DNA of 64,000 nucleotides. Source: Flavobacteriales bacterium UBA3477 (lineage in GTDB: Bacteria; Bacteroidota; Bacteroidia; Flavobacteriales; Schleiferiaceae). This document shows, one piece after another, positions 27,244-36,185 of the stretch. The position numbers were made by a program, and so were the translations under genes. Within the stretch, counting starts at the first letter, position 1. Each line of letters starts with the position of its first letter. The notes below the pieces were generated by a model, which saw only the letters and a program-made list of their open reading frames with translations, did no database searches and had not been told where the DNA came from. Location of the stretch: positions 1 through 64,000 of the forward strand of contig DFQY01000008.1 of assembly GCA_002378005.1 (NCBI GenBank), written 5' to 3'.

Positions 27244-28305
27244 ATGCTAGCCACCATTTTTTGGGACTTCCCCAACCACATTCCTCTATTCGGATTCGAA
27301 CTGCGGTTCTATTCGTTGATGTTCATCATCAGCTTTGTGCTGGGGCAGTATGGCATGCAATATGTATTCAAGAAAGAAAATATCAACCCGAAATTGATGG
27401 ATAGCCTGGTCTACTGGACCATTGGCGCAACTATTGTCGGGGCCCGATTAGGCCATGTCTTCTTCTATGATTGGGACCAATACAAAGACAATCTTGGAGA
27501 TATCCTCAAAGTTTGGGAAGGTGGTCTGGCTTCACATGGTGCTGCAATTGCCATTGTAGCGGCGATGATCTACTGGTCCCGCAAATACGCTAAGGTTAAT
27601 CCGCTATGGACCCTAGACCGCATGGTCATTGTAGTGGCATTGGCTGCAGGGTTCATCCGCATGGGAAACTGGTTCAATAGCGAAATATATGGAGCGCCTG
27701 CCAATAGTGCCTTCGAGACCGTATTCGTCGAGGATGGTGCTCAAGCCATTCAGCGCGGCTTTGCAGGCCAAGTTAAAAGCATCGAATTCGAGCGCACAGG
27801 GAGCACCTTGCGAACCGATACCCTAGTATTACCGGAATTGGACCTACGTATTTCCTTTCATCAAAGCAACGCAGCTCAGACAGAACAATACGCCAATACC
27901 TATTTGCCTCAGATCGTCCGCATGCAACGCCCTGATAACCGCAACCTTTGGATCTTAGACGGTACTGTTGCTGAAGTCTATGAAGGTACGGATGGCTGGG
28001 AAGCCTCTGTGAAGGTCTATGGCATCCCGCGTTACCCTACCCAACTTTTCGAAGCCGGTGCTTACTGGATCATCTTTATTATTCTCGCCCTATTGTATTT
28101 AAAGCGTGCTGCCGGTACTAAACCAGGATTCCTTTTAGGGCTATTCCTCACACTTGTTTTCGGTTTCCGATTCTTCATTGAATACCTCAAAGAAATTCAG
28201 GTAAGCTTCGAACAAAGCATGAGCCTGAATATGGGGCAATGGTTAAGTATCCCCTTAGTTGCCATCGGATTATTCCTAATTATTAGATCACAAAAAACAT
28301 CATAA
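27244..28305 (+). CDS. lgt: Prolipoprotein diacylglyceryl transferase
   Basis: Inner-membrane enzyme that transfers diacylglycerol from phosphatidylglycerol to the lipobox Cys, the first step of lipoprotein maturation. 353 residues; ATG 27244 (MLATIFWDFP) fits the family. Motifs: GARLGHVFFYDW, WEGGLASHGAAIAI, GFIRMGNWFNSEIYG (the Lgt signature) and GIPRYPTQLFEA. Between the signature and RYPTQLFEA lies an insertion of roughly 80 residues (about 150-240) that E. coli Lgt lacks; it probably forms an enlarged periplasmic head. The window's own lipoproteins are its expected substrates. Confidence 0.96.
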   Translation: MLATIFWDFPNHIPLFGFELRFYSLMFIISFVLGQYGMQYVFKKENINPKLMDSLVYWTIGATIVGARLGHVFFYDWDQYKDNLGDILKVWEGGLASHGAAIAIVAAMIYWSRKYAKVNPLWTLDRMVIVVALAAGFIRMGNWFNSEIYGAPANSAFETVFVEDGAQAIQRGFAGQVKSIEFERTGSTLRTDTLVLPELDLRISFHQSNAAQTEQYANTYLPQIVRMQRPDNRNLWILDGTVAEVYEGTDGWEASVKVYGIPRYPTQLFEAGAYWIIFIILALLYLKRAAGTKPGFLLGLFLTLVFGFRFFIEYLKEIQVSFEQSMSLNMGQWLSIPLVAIGLFLIIRSQKTS

Positions 28306-28314
28306 ATCTTCGAC

Positions 28315-28845
28315 ATGAACGCCTTTAGAAAATACGCTATTTGGATTGTAGGCTTGGGATTGGCCGCCTTCATCATCCCATCAACTATAGGGAGCTTTGG
28401 CAAGTTCAACGAAAACACAAAGCCATCGGTCAAGCAACCTAAAAAACCCTACGAACCTCCCTTTAGAATGGACGGCACCCTGTGGGCCCTGAACGACACC
28501 GACACTACGGCTGTGTTCCGCACTGAATATGCTACAACGCCTGCAGCCATTGAGGTAGGTATGATGTACAGACGATCTATGGACAAGGATATGGCCATGT
28601 TATTCTTCATGTCAGGCGGCGATCAGCCACGAAGCTTTTGGATGAAGAATACCATCGTACCGTTGGACATCATTTACATCAATAGTAATCATGAAGTAGT
28701 GAGCGTTCAGGCTAATGCACAACCGATGTCTACCCAAAGCTTGCCAAGTGGCCAGCCAGCATCTTATGTACTTGAAATTTACGGTGGTGAAGCAGCAGCT
28801 CAAGGTATAGGCATAGGGACCAAAGTGTACTGGTCAGATAAATAA
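28315..28845 (+). CDS. DUF192 family protein with N-terminal anchor
   Basis: 176 residues: a hydrophobic N-terminal segment (YAIWIVGLGLAAFIIPSTIG) that should act as a signal anchor, a Pro/Lys linker, then a DUF192 domain with the hallmark MMYRRSMDKDMAMLFFM and RSFWMKNTIVPLDIIYI. DUF192 proteins are small beta-barrels of unknown biochemical role, often secreted. It follows lgt by nine bases and is probably co-transcribed. Confidence 0.9.
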   Translation: MNAFRKYAIWIVGLGLAAFIIPSTIGSFGKFNENTKPSVKQPKKPYEPPFRMDGTLWALNDTDTTAVFRTEYATTPAAIEVGMMYRRSMDKDMAMLFFMSGGDQPRSFWMKNTIVPLDIIYINSNHEVVSVQANAQPMSTQSLPSGQPASYVLEIYGGEAAAQGIGIGTKVYWSDK

Positions 28846-28875
28846 TAAAAAAGTCCTCGGCCTCAATTATTTAAC

Positions 28876-28883
28876 TATCTTTG
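28876..28883 (+). promoter_or_regulatory. -7 box TATCTTTG of rpsO
   Basis: Perfect TAnnTTTG match. It leaves a 39-base gap to the rpsO ATG at 28923. No convincing -33 TTG is present. Confidence 0.65.
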
Positions 28884-28922
28884 CGCCCTTAAGCATTACA
28901 AACATCTAAACGTGATTTTGGT

Positions 28923-29192
28923 ATGTACCTAACGAAAGAGAAAAAAGCAGAAATCTTCGCAGAATACGGAGCATCTGCCACAGACACCGGATCTGCAGAA
29001 GGTCAGATCGCATTGTTCAGCTACCGCATCAACCATTTGACTGAACATTTAAAGCAAAACAGAAAAGACCACAACACTGAGCGTTCATTAATCGCTTTAG
29101 TAGGAAAGCGCAGAAAGTTGCTGAACTACTTAAAGGATAACGACATCGAACGTTACCGTGCAATTGTTGAAAAGCTAGGCTTGAGAAAGTAA
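28923..29192 (+). CDS. rpsO: Small ribosomal subunit protein uS15
   Basis: 16S rRNA-binding protein of the 30S platform, 89 residues, the standard length. Signatures are [24 protein letters not shown] and the [16 protein letters not shown] stretch. In many bacteria rpsO precedes pnp, as here, and the two are separated by a terminator-like hairpin that in E. coli is an RNase III processing region. Confidence 0.98.
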   Translation: MYLTKEKKAEIFAEYGASATDTGSAEGQIALFSYRINHLTEHLKQNRKDHNTERSLIALVGKRRKLLNYLKDNDIERYRAIVEKLGLRK

Positions 29193-29211
29193 GCTTGACA
29201 ATACGAACGAC

Positions 29212-29240
29212 AAAAAGGCAATTTTTACAATTGCCTTTTT
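29212..29240 (+). terminator. Terminator between rpsO and pnp
   Basis: AAAAAGGCAAT (29212-29222) pairs with ATTGCCTTTTT (29230-29240), an 11-bp stem with a 7-base loop ending in T's. It may be partial, letting some transcripts read into pnp. Confidence 0.85.
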
Positions 29241-29271
29241 GCGTATAAAAAAGTATCTATTTCAATTATAT

Positions 29272-31395
29272 ATGATTCCTAAAGCAATTACTGAAACTAT
29301 CGTACTTCCTGACGGAAGAGAGATCACGCTTGAGACCGGGAAACTGGCCAAACAAGCGGATGGCTCTGTTGTCGTTAAGTGCGGTGGTACAATGCTGTTA
29401 GCCACTGTCGTGTCTAGCAAAGAAGCGAAAGACGGTGTAGACTTTCTTCCGCTTACGGTAGATTACCGTGAAAAGTTTGCGGCCAATGGTCGCGTACCAG
29501 GTGGATTCCTCAAGCGTGAGGGTCGTCCATCGGACAACGAGATTTTGACCATGCGTTTGATCGACCGCGTATTGCGTCCTTTGTTCCCAAAGGATTACCA
29601 CGCTGAGATCCAGCTCATGATTCAGATGATTTCCTACGACGAGAACGTAGAAGCAACCTCATTGACTGGTTTGGCCGCATCTGCTGCCATCGCAGTAAGT
29701 GACCTTCCATTTGACGGTCCTATTTCTGAGGTTCGTGTGGGTCGCATTAACGGCGAACTCATCATCAACCCTACTCCAGCTCAAATCGCTGATTTAGAAG
29801 TAGACATGGTGATCGGTGCCTCAATGGACTCTGTGGTGATGGTAGAAGGCGAGATGAAAGAAATTTCTGAAGAGGAAATGGTGGAAGCCATCAAATACGC
29901 TCACAATGCTATCAAAGTTCAGATTCAAGCCCAGTTAAACTTGGCTGCTCAAGTGGAGACGGCACAAGTGAAGCGTGAATACTGCCACGAAACGCACAAC
30001 GAAGAAGTTCGCGAAGAAGTCATGAAAGTGACTTACGATAAAGTATATGAAGTAGCCAAAAGCGGTTTGCCTAAGCACGAGCGTTCTGCAGCCTTCAAAG
30101 CTGTATTGAACGAGTACTTAGAAGGCAAAGACGAGGAATGGTTGGAAGCCAACGCTGGTTTCGCCAAGAACTACTTCCACGATGTTGAATACAAAGCCAT
30201 GCGAAGCATGATCCTCAATGACGGTCAGCGCTTGGATGGTCGTTCTACGACTGATATTCGCCCTATTTGGTCTGAAGTTGATTACTTGCCAGGTGCACAC
30301 GGTTCTGCCGTCTTCACCCGCGGGGAAACTCAATCTTTGACTACTGTGACCTTGGGAACTTCATTGGATGCAAACAGAATAGACGACGCTACATTCACTG
30401 GCGAAGAGAAATTCTACTTGCACTACAACTTCCCTCCATTCTCGACTGGTGAAGCGCGCCCTATTCGTGGCGTAAGCCGTCGCGAAATAGGTCACGGTAA
30501 CTTGGCACAACGTGCTTTGTACCAAATGGTCGATCCGGAAAACCCATATACTATCCGTGTGGTAAGTGATATCCTCGAATCAAACGGTTCGTCTTCTATG
30601 GCAACAGTTTGTGCGGGTACCTTGGCATTGATGGATGCAGGTGTAAAATTGGTTCGCCCAGTAAGTGGTATCGCAATGGGATTGATTTCTGATGGCGAAA
30701 ACTACGCGGTATTGTCTGATATCCTAGGTGATGAAGATCACTTGGGCGATATGGACTTTAAGGTTACTGGTACAGAAAAAGGTATCACTGCATGTCAGAT
30801 GGACATCAAAATCAAAGGCTTGAGCTACGAAATCTTAGTGAATGCTTTGAAGCAGAGCCGTGCTGGACGTATGCACATCCTAGGTGAGATGTTGAAGACT
30901 ATGCCTGAGACTCGTGCGCAATTGAAACCAAATGCGCCGAAGATCATGACATTGACCGTGAAGAAAGAATTCATTGGACCAATTATAGGCCCAGGTGGTA
31001 AGAACATCCAAGGTATCCAGGCGGATACTGGCACGACAGTTACCATTGAAGAAATTGAAGACAGAGGTCACATCGAAATCTCAGGTAAGGATTACGATAT
31101 GATGAACAAGGCTCTTGAAATGATCCGTGCTATTGCTTTCGAACCGGAAGTAGGTGCAGAATACGAAGGTGTAGTTCGCGGCGTTCAGACTTATGGAGCG
31201 TTTATTGAAATCGCACCTAAAGTTCAAGGATTGTTGCACATTTCAGAGATCGATTGGACAAGAATTAAGAACGTGGAAGATGTCTTGAAAGAAGGCGATA
31301 AAGTCCGCGTTAAGCTGCTAGACGTTGACAAGGCTGGTAAGATGAAGCTCAGTAGAAAAGTGCTTCTTCCAAAGCCGGAGAAAACTGACGCATAA
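29272..31395 (+). CDS. pnp: Polyribonucleotide nucleotidyltransferase (PNPase)
   Basis: Phosphorolytic 3'-5' exoribonuclease central to mRNA turnover. 707 residues with two RNase PH domains (first at about 10-140; second starting near [15 protein letters not shown] with [12 protein letters not shown]), an all-helical linker, a KH domain ([21 protein letters not shown]) and a C-terminal S1 domain ([15 protein letters not shown]). Active-site stretch [17 protein letters not shown] is intact. ATG 29272 ([15 protein letters not shown]) is chosen because the upstream TTG extension overlaps the terminator stem. Confidence 0.98.
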   Translation: MIPKAITETIVLPDGREITLETGKLAKQADGSVVVKCGGTMLLATVVSSKEAKDGVDFLPLTVDYREKFAANGRVPGGFLKREGRPSDNEILTMRLIDRVLRPLFPKDYHAEIQLMIQMISYDENVEATSLTGLAASAAIAVSDLPFDGPISEVRVGRINGELIINPTPAQIADLEVDMVIGASMDSVVMVEGEMKEISEEEMVEAIKYAHNAIKVQIQAQLNLAAQVETAQVKREYCHETHNEEVREEVMKVTYDKVYEVAKSGLPKHERSAAFKAVLNEYLEGKDEEWLEANAGFAKNYFHDVEYKAMRSMILNDGQRLDGRSTTDIRPIWSEVDYLPGAHGSAVFTRGETQSLTTVTLGTSLDANRIDDATFTGEEKFYLHYNFPPFSTGEARPIRGVSRREIGHGNLAQRALYQMVDPENPYTIRVVSDILESNGSSSMATVCAGTLALMDAGVKLVRPVSGIAMGLISDGENYAVLSDILGDEDHLGDMDFKVTGTEKGITACQMDIKIKGLSYEILVNALKQSRAGRMHILGEMLKTMPETRAQLKPNAPKIMTLTVKKEFIGPIIGPGGKNIQGIQADTGTTVTIEEIEDRGHIEISGKDYDMMNKALEMIRAIAFEPEVGAEYEGVVRGVQTYGAFIEIAPKVQGLLHISEIDWTRIKNVEDVLKEGDKVRVKLLDVDKAGKMKLSRKVLLPKPEKTDA

Positions 31396-31416
31396 TTCAA
31401 TATATTTTGAACTTGT

Positions 31417-31449
31417 GAACCGCGAGCGGTGTTAAAACCGCTCGCGTTC
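31417..31449 (+). other. Strong hairpin without T-tract between pnp and rpoD
   Basis: CGCGAGCGGT (31421-31430) and ACCGCTCGCG (31437-31446) are perfect 10-bp arms with a GTTAAA loop, flanked by GAAC and TTC that nearly extend the stem. It lies 24 bases before the rpoD ATG and is followed by TTCATACG rather than a run of T's, so it is not a standard terminator. It may protect the 3' end of pnp mRNA or limit rpoD expression. Confidence 0.75.
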
Positions 31450-31472
31450 ATACGTTAAAGAAAAGGCCAAAC

Positions 31473-32336
31473 ATGAGACAGTTAAAAATCACAAAACAGG
31501 TTACCAACCGCGAAACCGCATCCCTAGATAAATACCTTCAAGAAATTGGTAAGGTTGAATTGATCACGGCGGAGGAAGAAGTGGAATTAGCACAGCGCAT
31601 TAAAGCGGGTGACCAGGTAGCATTAGAAAAGTTGACTAAGGCCAACTTGCGATTTGTGGTTTCTGTTGCCAAGCAATACCAAAACCAAGGTTTGACCCTT
31701 CCAGATTTGATCAACGAAGGAAACTTGGGATTGATCAAGGCGGCACAACGCTTTGATGAGACGCGTGGTTTTAAGTTTATCTCATACGCTGTATGGTGGA
31801 TTCGTCAGAGCATCTTGCAGGCATTGGCAGAGCAGAGCCGTATCGTTCGCTTGCCATTGAACAAGATTGGATCCATTAATAAGATCAACAAAGCCTACGC
31901 ATACTTGGAGCAGGAACACGAACGTCCACCAAGTGCAGCTGAGATTTCGAAACACTTGGAGATGAGTGAATCGGACGTAAAAGAAAGCATGCGTAACAGT
32001 GGTCGTCACGTAAGTATGGATGCCCCGCTGGTAGAAGGTGAGGACAGCAACTTGTACGACGTATTGAACTCTTCAGATAGCCCTCACCCGGACGAGGATT
32101 TGATGATGGATAGCTTGCGCACAGAGATTGAGCGCTCGTTGGCAACATTGACCCCACGTGAAGGTGATGTTATTCGTTTGTACTTCGGCCTAGGTGGTCA
32201 ACACCCTATGACACTGGAAGAGATTGGTGAGAAGTTTGATTTGACGCGCGAACGTGTACGTCAAATTAAAGAGAAAGCCATTCGTAGAATGAAGCATACT
32301 TCTAGAAGCAAAATCTTGAAGACCTACCTCGGTTAA
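31473..32336 (+). CDS. rpoD: Primary sigma factor of RNA polymerase (RpoD/SigA type)
   Basis: Housekeeping sigma-70 factor, 287 residues. Lacks region 1.1 and the long non-conserved region, the form typical of Bacteroidota. Region 1.2/2.1 begins at [25 protein letters not shown]; region 2 has [34 protein letters not shown] and [13 protein letters not shown]; region 4 has [29 protein letters not shown]. This is the protein expected to read the TAnnTTTG boxes seen all over the window. It follows pnp after a hairpin and ends at a terminator at 32363-32398. Confidence 0.97.
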   Translation: MRQLKITKQVTNRETASLDKYLQEIGKVELITAEEEVELAQRIKAGDQVALEKLTKANLRFVVSVAKQYQNQGLTLPDLINEGNLGLIKAAQRFDETRGFKFISYAVWWIRQSILQALAEQSRIVRLPLNKIGSINKINKAYAYLEQEHERPPSAAEISKHLEMSESDVKESMRNSGRHVSMDAPLVEGEDSNLYDVLNSSDSPHPDEDLMMDSLRTEIERSLATLTPREGDVIRLYFGLGGQHPMTLEEIGEKFDLTRERVRQIKEKAIRRMKHTSRSKILKTYLG

Positions 32337-32362
32337 TAACCTTGGTATAAAATTTTTACCCT

Positions 32363-32398
32363 AGCACCCCGTCTTGGAAGGCGGGGTGCTTTATTTTT
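32363..32398 (+). terminator. Terminator of rpoD
   Basis: AGCACCCCG (32363-32371) pairs with CGGGGTGCT (32382-32390), then TTATTTTT. The T-tract overlaps the -7 box of rpe at 32392-32399. Confidence 0.88.
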
Positions 32399-32399
32399 G
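32392..32399 (+). promoter_or_regulatory. -7 box TATTTTTG of rpe, inside the rpoD terminator tail
   Basis: Exact TAnnTTTG match formed by the terminator's T-tract plus the next G; the rpe ATG is 22 bases further. A TTG at 32374-32376, in the hairpin loop, is only 15 bases upstream, shorter than the usual -33 spacing. Confidence 0.5.
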
Positions 32400-32421
32400 T
32401 ACCGAACTTAAATCACAAGGC

Positions 32422-33075
32422 ATGGCCGCTCCCATTATTTCCCCCTCTTTATTAGCAGCAGACTTTGGCAACCTACAACGCGACTGTCAAATGGTTAATG
32501 AAAGTGCAGCCGATTGGTTTCACATTGACGTAATGGACGGTGTGTTCGTGCCAAACATCAGTTACGGGATGCCTGTAGTGAAGACCATGGCCGATAACTG
32601 CGAGAAGCTAATGGATGTGCATTTGATGATAGTTCAGCCTGAACGTTATATCCAGACTTTTAAGGATTGCGGCGCAGATATTCTTACCGTGCACTACGAA
32701 GCTTGTACCCACTTGCACCGTACCATTCAGGAGATTCACAATGCAGGAATGAAAGCTGGTGTGGCCTTGAATCCACACACACCTGTGAGCGTATTGGAAG
32801 ATATCGTACAAGATTTGGATGAGGTGTTGCTGATGAGTGTGAACCCAGGATTTGGAGGTCAGAAGTTCATCGAAAACACCATTAAGAAAACTGCTCAAGC
32901 CAGAGAATTGGTCGATCGCACCGGATCAAAAGCCATTATCGAGATTGACGGAGGTGTGAATTTAGAAACTGGGGCAAGATTAGTAGCCGCAGGTGCCGAT
33001 GCTCTTGTAGCAGGCTCATTTGTCTTTAAAAGCGAAGATCCTAAAGGGACCATCGCTGCCTTAAAAGCACTTTAA
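32422..33075 (+). CDS. rpe: Ribulose-phosphate 3-epimerase
   Basis: Pentose-phosphate pathway TIM barrel that interconverts ribulose-5-phosphate and xylulose-5-phosphate. 217 residues with ISPSLLAADFGNL (start of the barrel), HIDVMDGVFVPNISYG (metal His and Asp), DVHLMIVQPERYI, MSVNPGFGGQKFI and EIDGGVN. ATG 32422 (MAAPIISPSLL) matches the family; an upstream ATG at 32374 would lie in the rpoD terminator. The stop shares the palindrome TTAA with the convergent GlmU-like gene. Confidence 0.97.
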   Translation: MAAPIISPSLLAADFGNLQRDCQMVNESAADWFHIDVMDGVFVPNISYGMPVVKTMADNCEKLMDVHLMIVQPERYIQTFKDCGADILTVHYEACTHLHRTIQEIHNAGMKAGVALNPHTPVSVLEDIVQDLDEVLLMSVNPGFGGQKFIENTIKKTAQARELVDRTGSKAIIEIDGGVNLETGARLVAAGADALVAGSFVFKSEDPKGTIAALKAL

Positions 33076-34220
33076 CGACGGAACTCAGCCGTTTGATCGT
33101 ATACGGCCTGAAGAATTTCACGTTCTACCTCATCTACACCCAAGCCTCGGCGCTCCATCATTCGATGTGCTGTATCTAAGGCCTTGTCTATTTTGTATTC
33201 CATAGTGCCTTGTGGGCCACCCCACGAGAATGAAGCAATGAAGTTTCTGGGGAATCCCGCACCATAGACATTGGCGCTCACGCCTACGACTGTACCGGTG
33301 TTGAACATGGTATTGATGCCAGATTTGCTATGATCGCCCATAACCAATCCACAAAACTGTTGTCCAGTTTTAGAGAAGCGCTTGTGCACATACGACCAAG
33401 CCTTCACCTCGTCGTAATTGTTCTTCAAATTCGAATTATTGGTATCCGCGCCGAGGTTACACCACTCGCCTAAAGCGCTGTTGCCTAGGAATCCGTCGTG
33501 CCCTTTGTTGCTGTAGCCAATGATTACAGAATTGTTCACCTCTCCCCCTACCTTACAATGCGGTCCTAGGGTGGTGGCGCCGTATAACTTTGTACCCAAT
33601 TTCAAAGCACTGTGCTCGCCTAAGGCCAATCCGCCGCGCACCACACAACCTTCCATGATTTCAGCATCCTTCGCCAAATAAATGGGCCCAGTGGTCGTGT
33701 TTAGAATGCTGGCAGTAGCCTTAGCACCTTCTTCCAAGAAAATTCTATCGCCAATAACCGTACAGGTGGGATCTACTGGAGCACTAGTACGACCGGCTGT
33801 AAGCAGCACATAATCGTTCTCCATTTCAGTCGCATTCTGCGTCCACAGATCCCAAGGACGGGACAAAACCGTTAACGGCTCATTGTAGCAGGTACTGCCA
33901 CTTGTATCCGAGGGTTGAACACCCTTCCAAGCAATGACTGTATCTCCCTTGCACAAACTTTGTCCCTCTTCGAGGGCTGAAACCGCTTGCAAGAAGGCAT
34001 CGGTAGGACAAACACCACCGTCGATAAAAACCTCTGGCATTTCAAGTGCTGGAAACTTCTTGCTTAAATAGTCTTGCGTCCCAAAACCTACATCATGACC
34101 TCGACGAGTATATTTCTCAGCTACCGTCAATATGCCGCATCGCAACGCGGCGACCGGGCGTGTGAATGTCAAAGGAAGTAAGTGATCTCTGCTTGAAGTA
34201 TCTACGAGTTGAATGCGCAT
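33072..34220 (-). CDS. GlmU-like protein with left-handed beta-helix
   Basis: 382 residues. The N-terminal part (LVDTSSRDHLLPLTFTRPVAALRCGI) resembles a shortened nucleotidyltransferase fold, and the C-terminal half is a hexapeptide-repeat left-handed beta-helix (ILNTTTGPIYLAKDAEIMEGCVVRGGLAL and so on, then NSVIIGYSNKGHDGFLGNSALGEWCNLGADT). Bacteroidota homologues are called 'putative sugar nucleotidyltransferase' or 'GlmU family protein', suggesting a role in UDP-sugar or cell-envelope precursor metabolism; the classic LxxGxGTRM nucleotidyltransferase signature is absent, so sugar activation is doubtful. A TAACTTTC box (34251-34244) lies 23 bases upstream. Confidence 0.82.
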   Translation of the reverse strand: MRIQLVDTSSRDHLLPLTFTRPVAALRCGILTVAEKYTRRGHDVGFGTQDYLSKKFPALEMPEVFIDGGVCPTDAFLQAVSALEEGQSLCKGDTVIAWKGVQPSDTSGSTCYNEPLTVLSRPWDLWTQNATEMENDYVLLTAGRTSAPVDPTCTVIGDRIFLEEGAKATASILNTTTGPIYLAKDAEIMEGCVVRGGLALGEHSALKLGTKLYGATTLGPHCKVGGEVNNSVIIGYSNKGHDGFLGNSALGEWCNLGADTNNSNLKNNYDEVKAWSYVHKRFSKTGQQFCGLVMGDHSKSGINTMFNTGTVVGVSANVYGAGFPRNFIASFSWGGPQGTMEYKIDKALDTAHRMMERRGLGVDEVEREILQAVYDQTAEFRR

Positions 34221-34255
34221 GGCTGTGGTTAAAGTTGGTCACGGAAAGTTAGGGC

Positions 34256-34283
34256 AAAAAAAGACCCGCGTGAAGCGGGTCTT
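34256..34283 (-). terminator. Terminator of rpmE
   Basis: AAGACCCGC (34261-34269) pairs with GCGGGTCTT (34275-34283) around GTGAA. On the minus strand it ends in seven T's. It separates rpmE from the GlmU-like gene. Confidence 0.88.
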
Positions 34284-34304
34284 CTATTTTGATGCAATAA
34301 ATGC

Positions 34305-34553
34305 TTATTGGCGGTTTCCGTAACGGTTGCGGAACTTGTCCACACGACCTGCGGTATCGACCAACTTCACTTTACCAGTGTAGAACGGGTGAGAGAAGCT
34401 AGAGATTTCCATCTTGATCAATGGGTACTCAACACCATCAACGTCGATAGTATCTTTTGCCTCTGCACAAGATTTAGTGATGAACTGATCGCCTGTTCCC
34501 ATGTCTTTAAAGACTACAGGACGATAGTTTTCTGGATGAATGCCTTTTTTCAT
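34305..34553 (-). CDS. rpmE: Large ribosomal subunit protein bL31, type B
   Basis: 50S subunit protein, 82 residues, opening with [18 protein letters not shown], the mark of the non-zinc type B L31 (rpmE2/ykgM class). No CxxC zinc motif is present; a single Cys (KSCAEAKDT) remains. ATG 34553 is set by this N-terminus, although the frame extends to 34628. It has its own promoter box at 34615-34622 and terminator at 34256-34283, so it is a single-gene unit. Confidence 0.97.
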   Translation of the reverse strand: MKKGIHPENYRPVVFKDMGTGDQFITKSCAEAKDTIDVDGVEYPLIKMEISSFSHPFYTGKVKLVDTAGRVDKFRNRYGNRQ

Positions 34554-34614
34554 TTCGTTTTGTTTTATGTATAGCCTGAGTTTTTGCCCAGACCCCTTGT
34601 TCAAAATTGGACCG

Positions 34615-34622
34615 CAAATATA
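34615..34622 (-). promoter_or_regulatory. -7 box TATATTTG of rpmE
   Basis: Perfect TAnnTTTG match on the minus strand, giving a 5' leader of about 55 bases, long for this genome and enough for a leader regulatory structure. It lies seven bases left of the ATG of the divergent lipoprotein. Confidence 0.65.
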
Positions 34623-34628
34623 GGACAA

Positions 34629-36182
34629 ATGTTAATAACACGCTCATTGCGAGTACGAATTTCATGGAGTAGCTTCGCTGTAGTGAAACTTGGTATAAAA
34701 ATAGCCCTAATATTCTTTGCGCTCGGCCTCTTCAGCTGTAGGCAAACCATTGATTTTAAGGGTAATGATATTCCACTTTCCTTTTCTCAGGATACCATTT
34801 ACCTCGATACCGTTTTCACGGGATTAGGAAGCTCTACACGAACGCTCAAGGTATACAATACCAGCAATGAGAACATGGTCGTGGACCGAATTTATCTCGC
34901 ACGCGGCGAGCAGAGCTATTACCGTATGAACGTCGACGGAGTGAGCGGTAAAAGCGTGGACAACCTAGAAATTCTAGCAGGGGATTCCGCCTACCTCTTC
35001 ATTGAAATTAGCCCAGATGCGCAAGGGGCCGATGAATTGATCTATACCGACAGCATTTGGTTTGAAAACGGCAACCAACGCCAACACGTCGACCTTATAA
35101 CGGCCGTTTGGGATGCCTATTACCACTTCCCTACCAATGTACTGACCATTGCCCAGCCCGAACCCTACCCGGATATTAAAATCCCCTATTCCATCCTCCC
35201 CTGTAACGCGCAATGGAGCAACGACAAGCCACATGTTATTTATGGTTATGCGGTGGTGGACAGTGCTTGTAGTTTGAGCATCCATCCCGGCACACAAATC
35301 CACCTACACAAGGGCGGGGGCCTTTGGGTATATCGCGACGGCCAATTATCCGTAGATGCAAGCGCCATTCAAGGAGCCGATAACATGAGTAACCCCGTGG
35401 TATTCCAAGGAGATAGATTAGAACCCAGCTACGAGTGGGTGCCAGGGCAATGGGGCGGTGTACTGGGGGGTATCTTCCTGATGCGCTCCAACCAAGAGCA
35501 TCTTATCCAGAATACCATTATTAAAAACGCAACAACCGGCATTCGATTGGATAGTGCTGCGGTCCTTAGGGCCAATAACACCATCATTACCCATAGTTCA
35601 CGTGTCAATCTCTACGGTGGCTACGGCAATGTCACCATGAACAACTTTATCAGCGGACCCGCCGGTGTGTACGGCCTCTACGCTTTGGGCGGTGAATACA
35701 CTGCGAAGAACAGCACTTTCTTAAACACCTGGAGTTACTCCAACCGCGGAGGAACTGCAGTGGGCTTGAGTAATTACTTTGAAGATGGCACGGGTACTCG
35801 CTACACCCGCGACCTTCAGGCCCTATTCTTTGAAAGCATCATCGACGGTTCCTTGGACAATGAAGTGGGCATGGCCATCGATCCTAGCGCAGCTTTTGAT
35901 GTTAGGTTTGGGAAATGTGCATTGAGTATCGAACCTAATCCCGAGGGCGGCCATTACGACCTGAGCGATACCACTATGTTCTTTGGCAATGACCTACAAT
36001 TCAATGGATTTTGGACCTATGCACCAGGACCACTGCTCACCAACGCTGGATATTCTTACCTGCCCGATAGTGCCAGTACATTGATTGATGCGGTGGTTCG
36101 TAATCCTCAGGGTGCCACACATGATATCCACGGTACTGCCCGAGGCAATTCCATCACTCTCGGCGCCACCGAGCCTCAGTAA
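34629..36182 (+). CDS. Right-handed beta-helix lipoprotein, unknown function
   Basis: About 517 residues. A hydrophobic stretch ([18 protein letters not shown]) ends in a lipobox, so the mature protein is lipid-anchored. An N-terminal Ig-like portion ([27 protein letters not shown]) leads to a parallel beta-helix with repeated short strands ([49 protein letters not shown]), as in pectate-lyase-like domains. I see no catalytic residues to name. Start uncertain: ATG 34629 gives a long basic N-terminus before the hydrophobic core, while GTG 34683 would give a normal lipoprotein signal peptide. Confidence 0.75.
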   Translation: MLITRSLRVRISWSSFAVVKLGIKIALIFFALGLFSCRQTIDFKGNDIPLSFSQDTIYLDTVFTGLGSSTRTLKVYNTSNENMVVDRIYLARGEQSYYRMNVDGVSGKSVDNLEILAGDSAYLFIEISPDAQGADELIYTDSIWFENGNQRQHVDLITAVWDAYYHFPTNVLTIAQPEPYPDIKIPYSILPCNAQWSNDKPHVIYGYAVVDSACSLSIHPGTQIHLHKGGGLWVYRDGQLSVDASAIQGADNMSNPVVFQGDRLEPSYEWVPGQWGGVLGGIFLMRSNQEHLIQNTIIKNATTGIRLDSAAVLRANNTIITHSSRVNLYGGYGNVTMNNFISGPAGVYGLYALGGEYTAKNSTFLNTWSYSNRGGTAVGLSNYFEDGTGTRYTRDLQALFFESIIDGSLDNEVGMAIDPSAAFDVRFGKCALSIEPNPEGGHYDLSDTTMFFGNDLQFNGFWTYAPGPLLTNAGYSYLPDSASTLIDAVVRNPQGATHDIHGTARGNSITLGATEPQ

Positions 36183-36185
36183 AAT

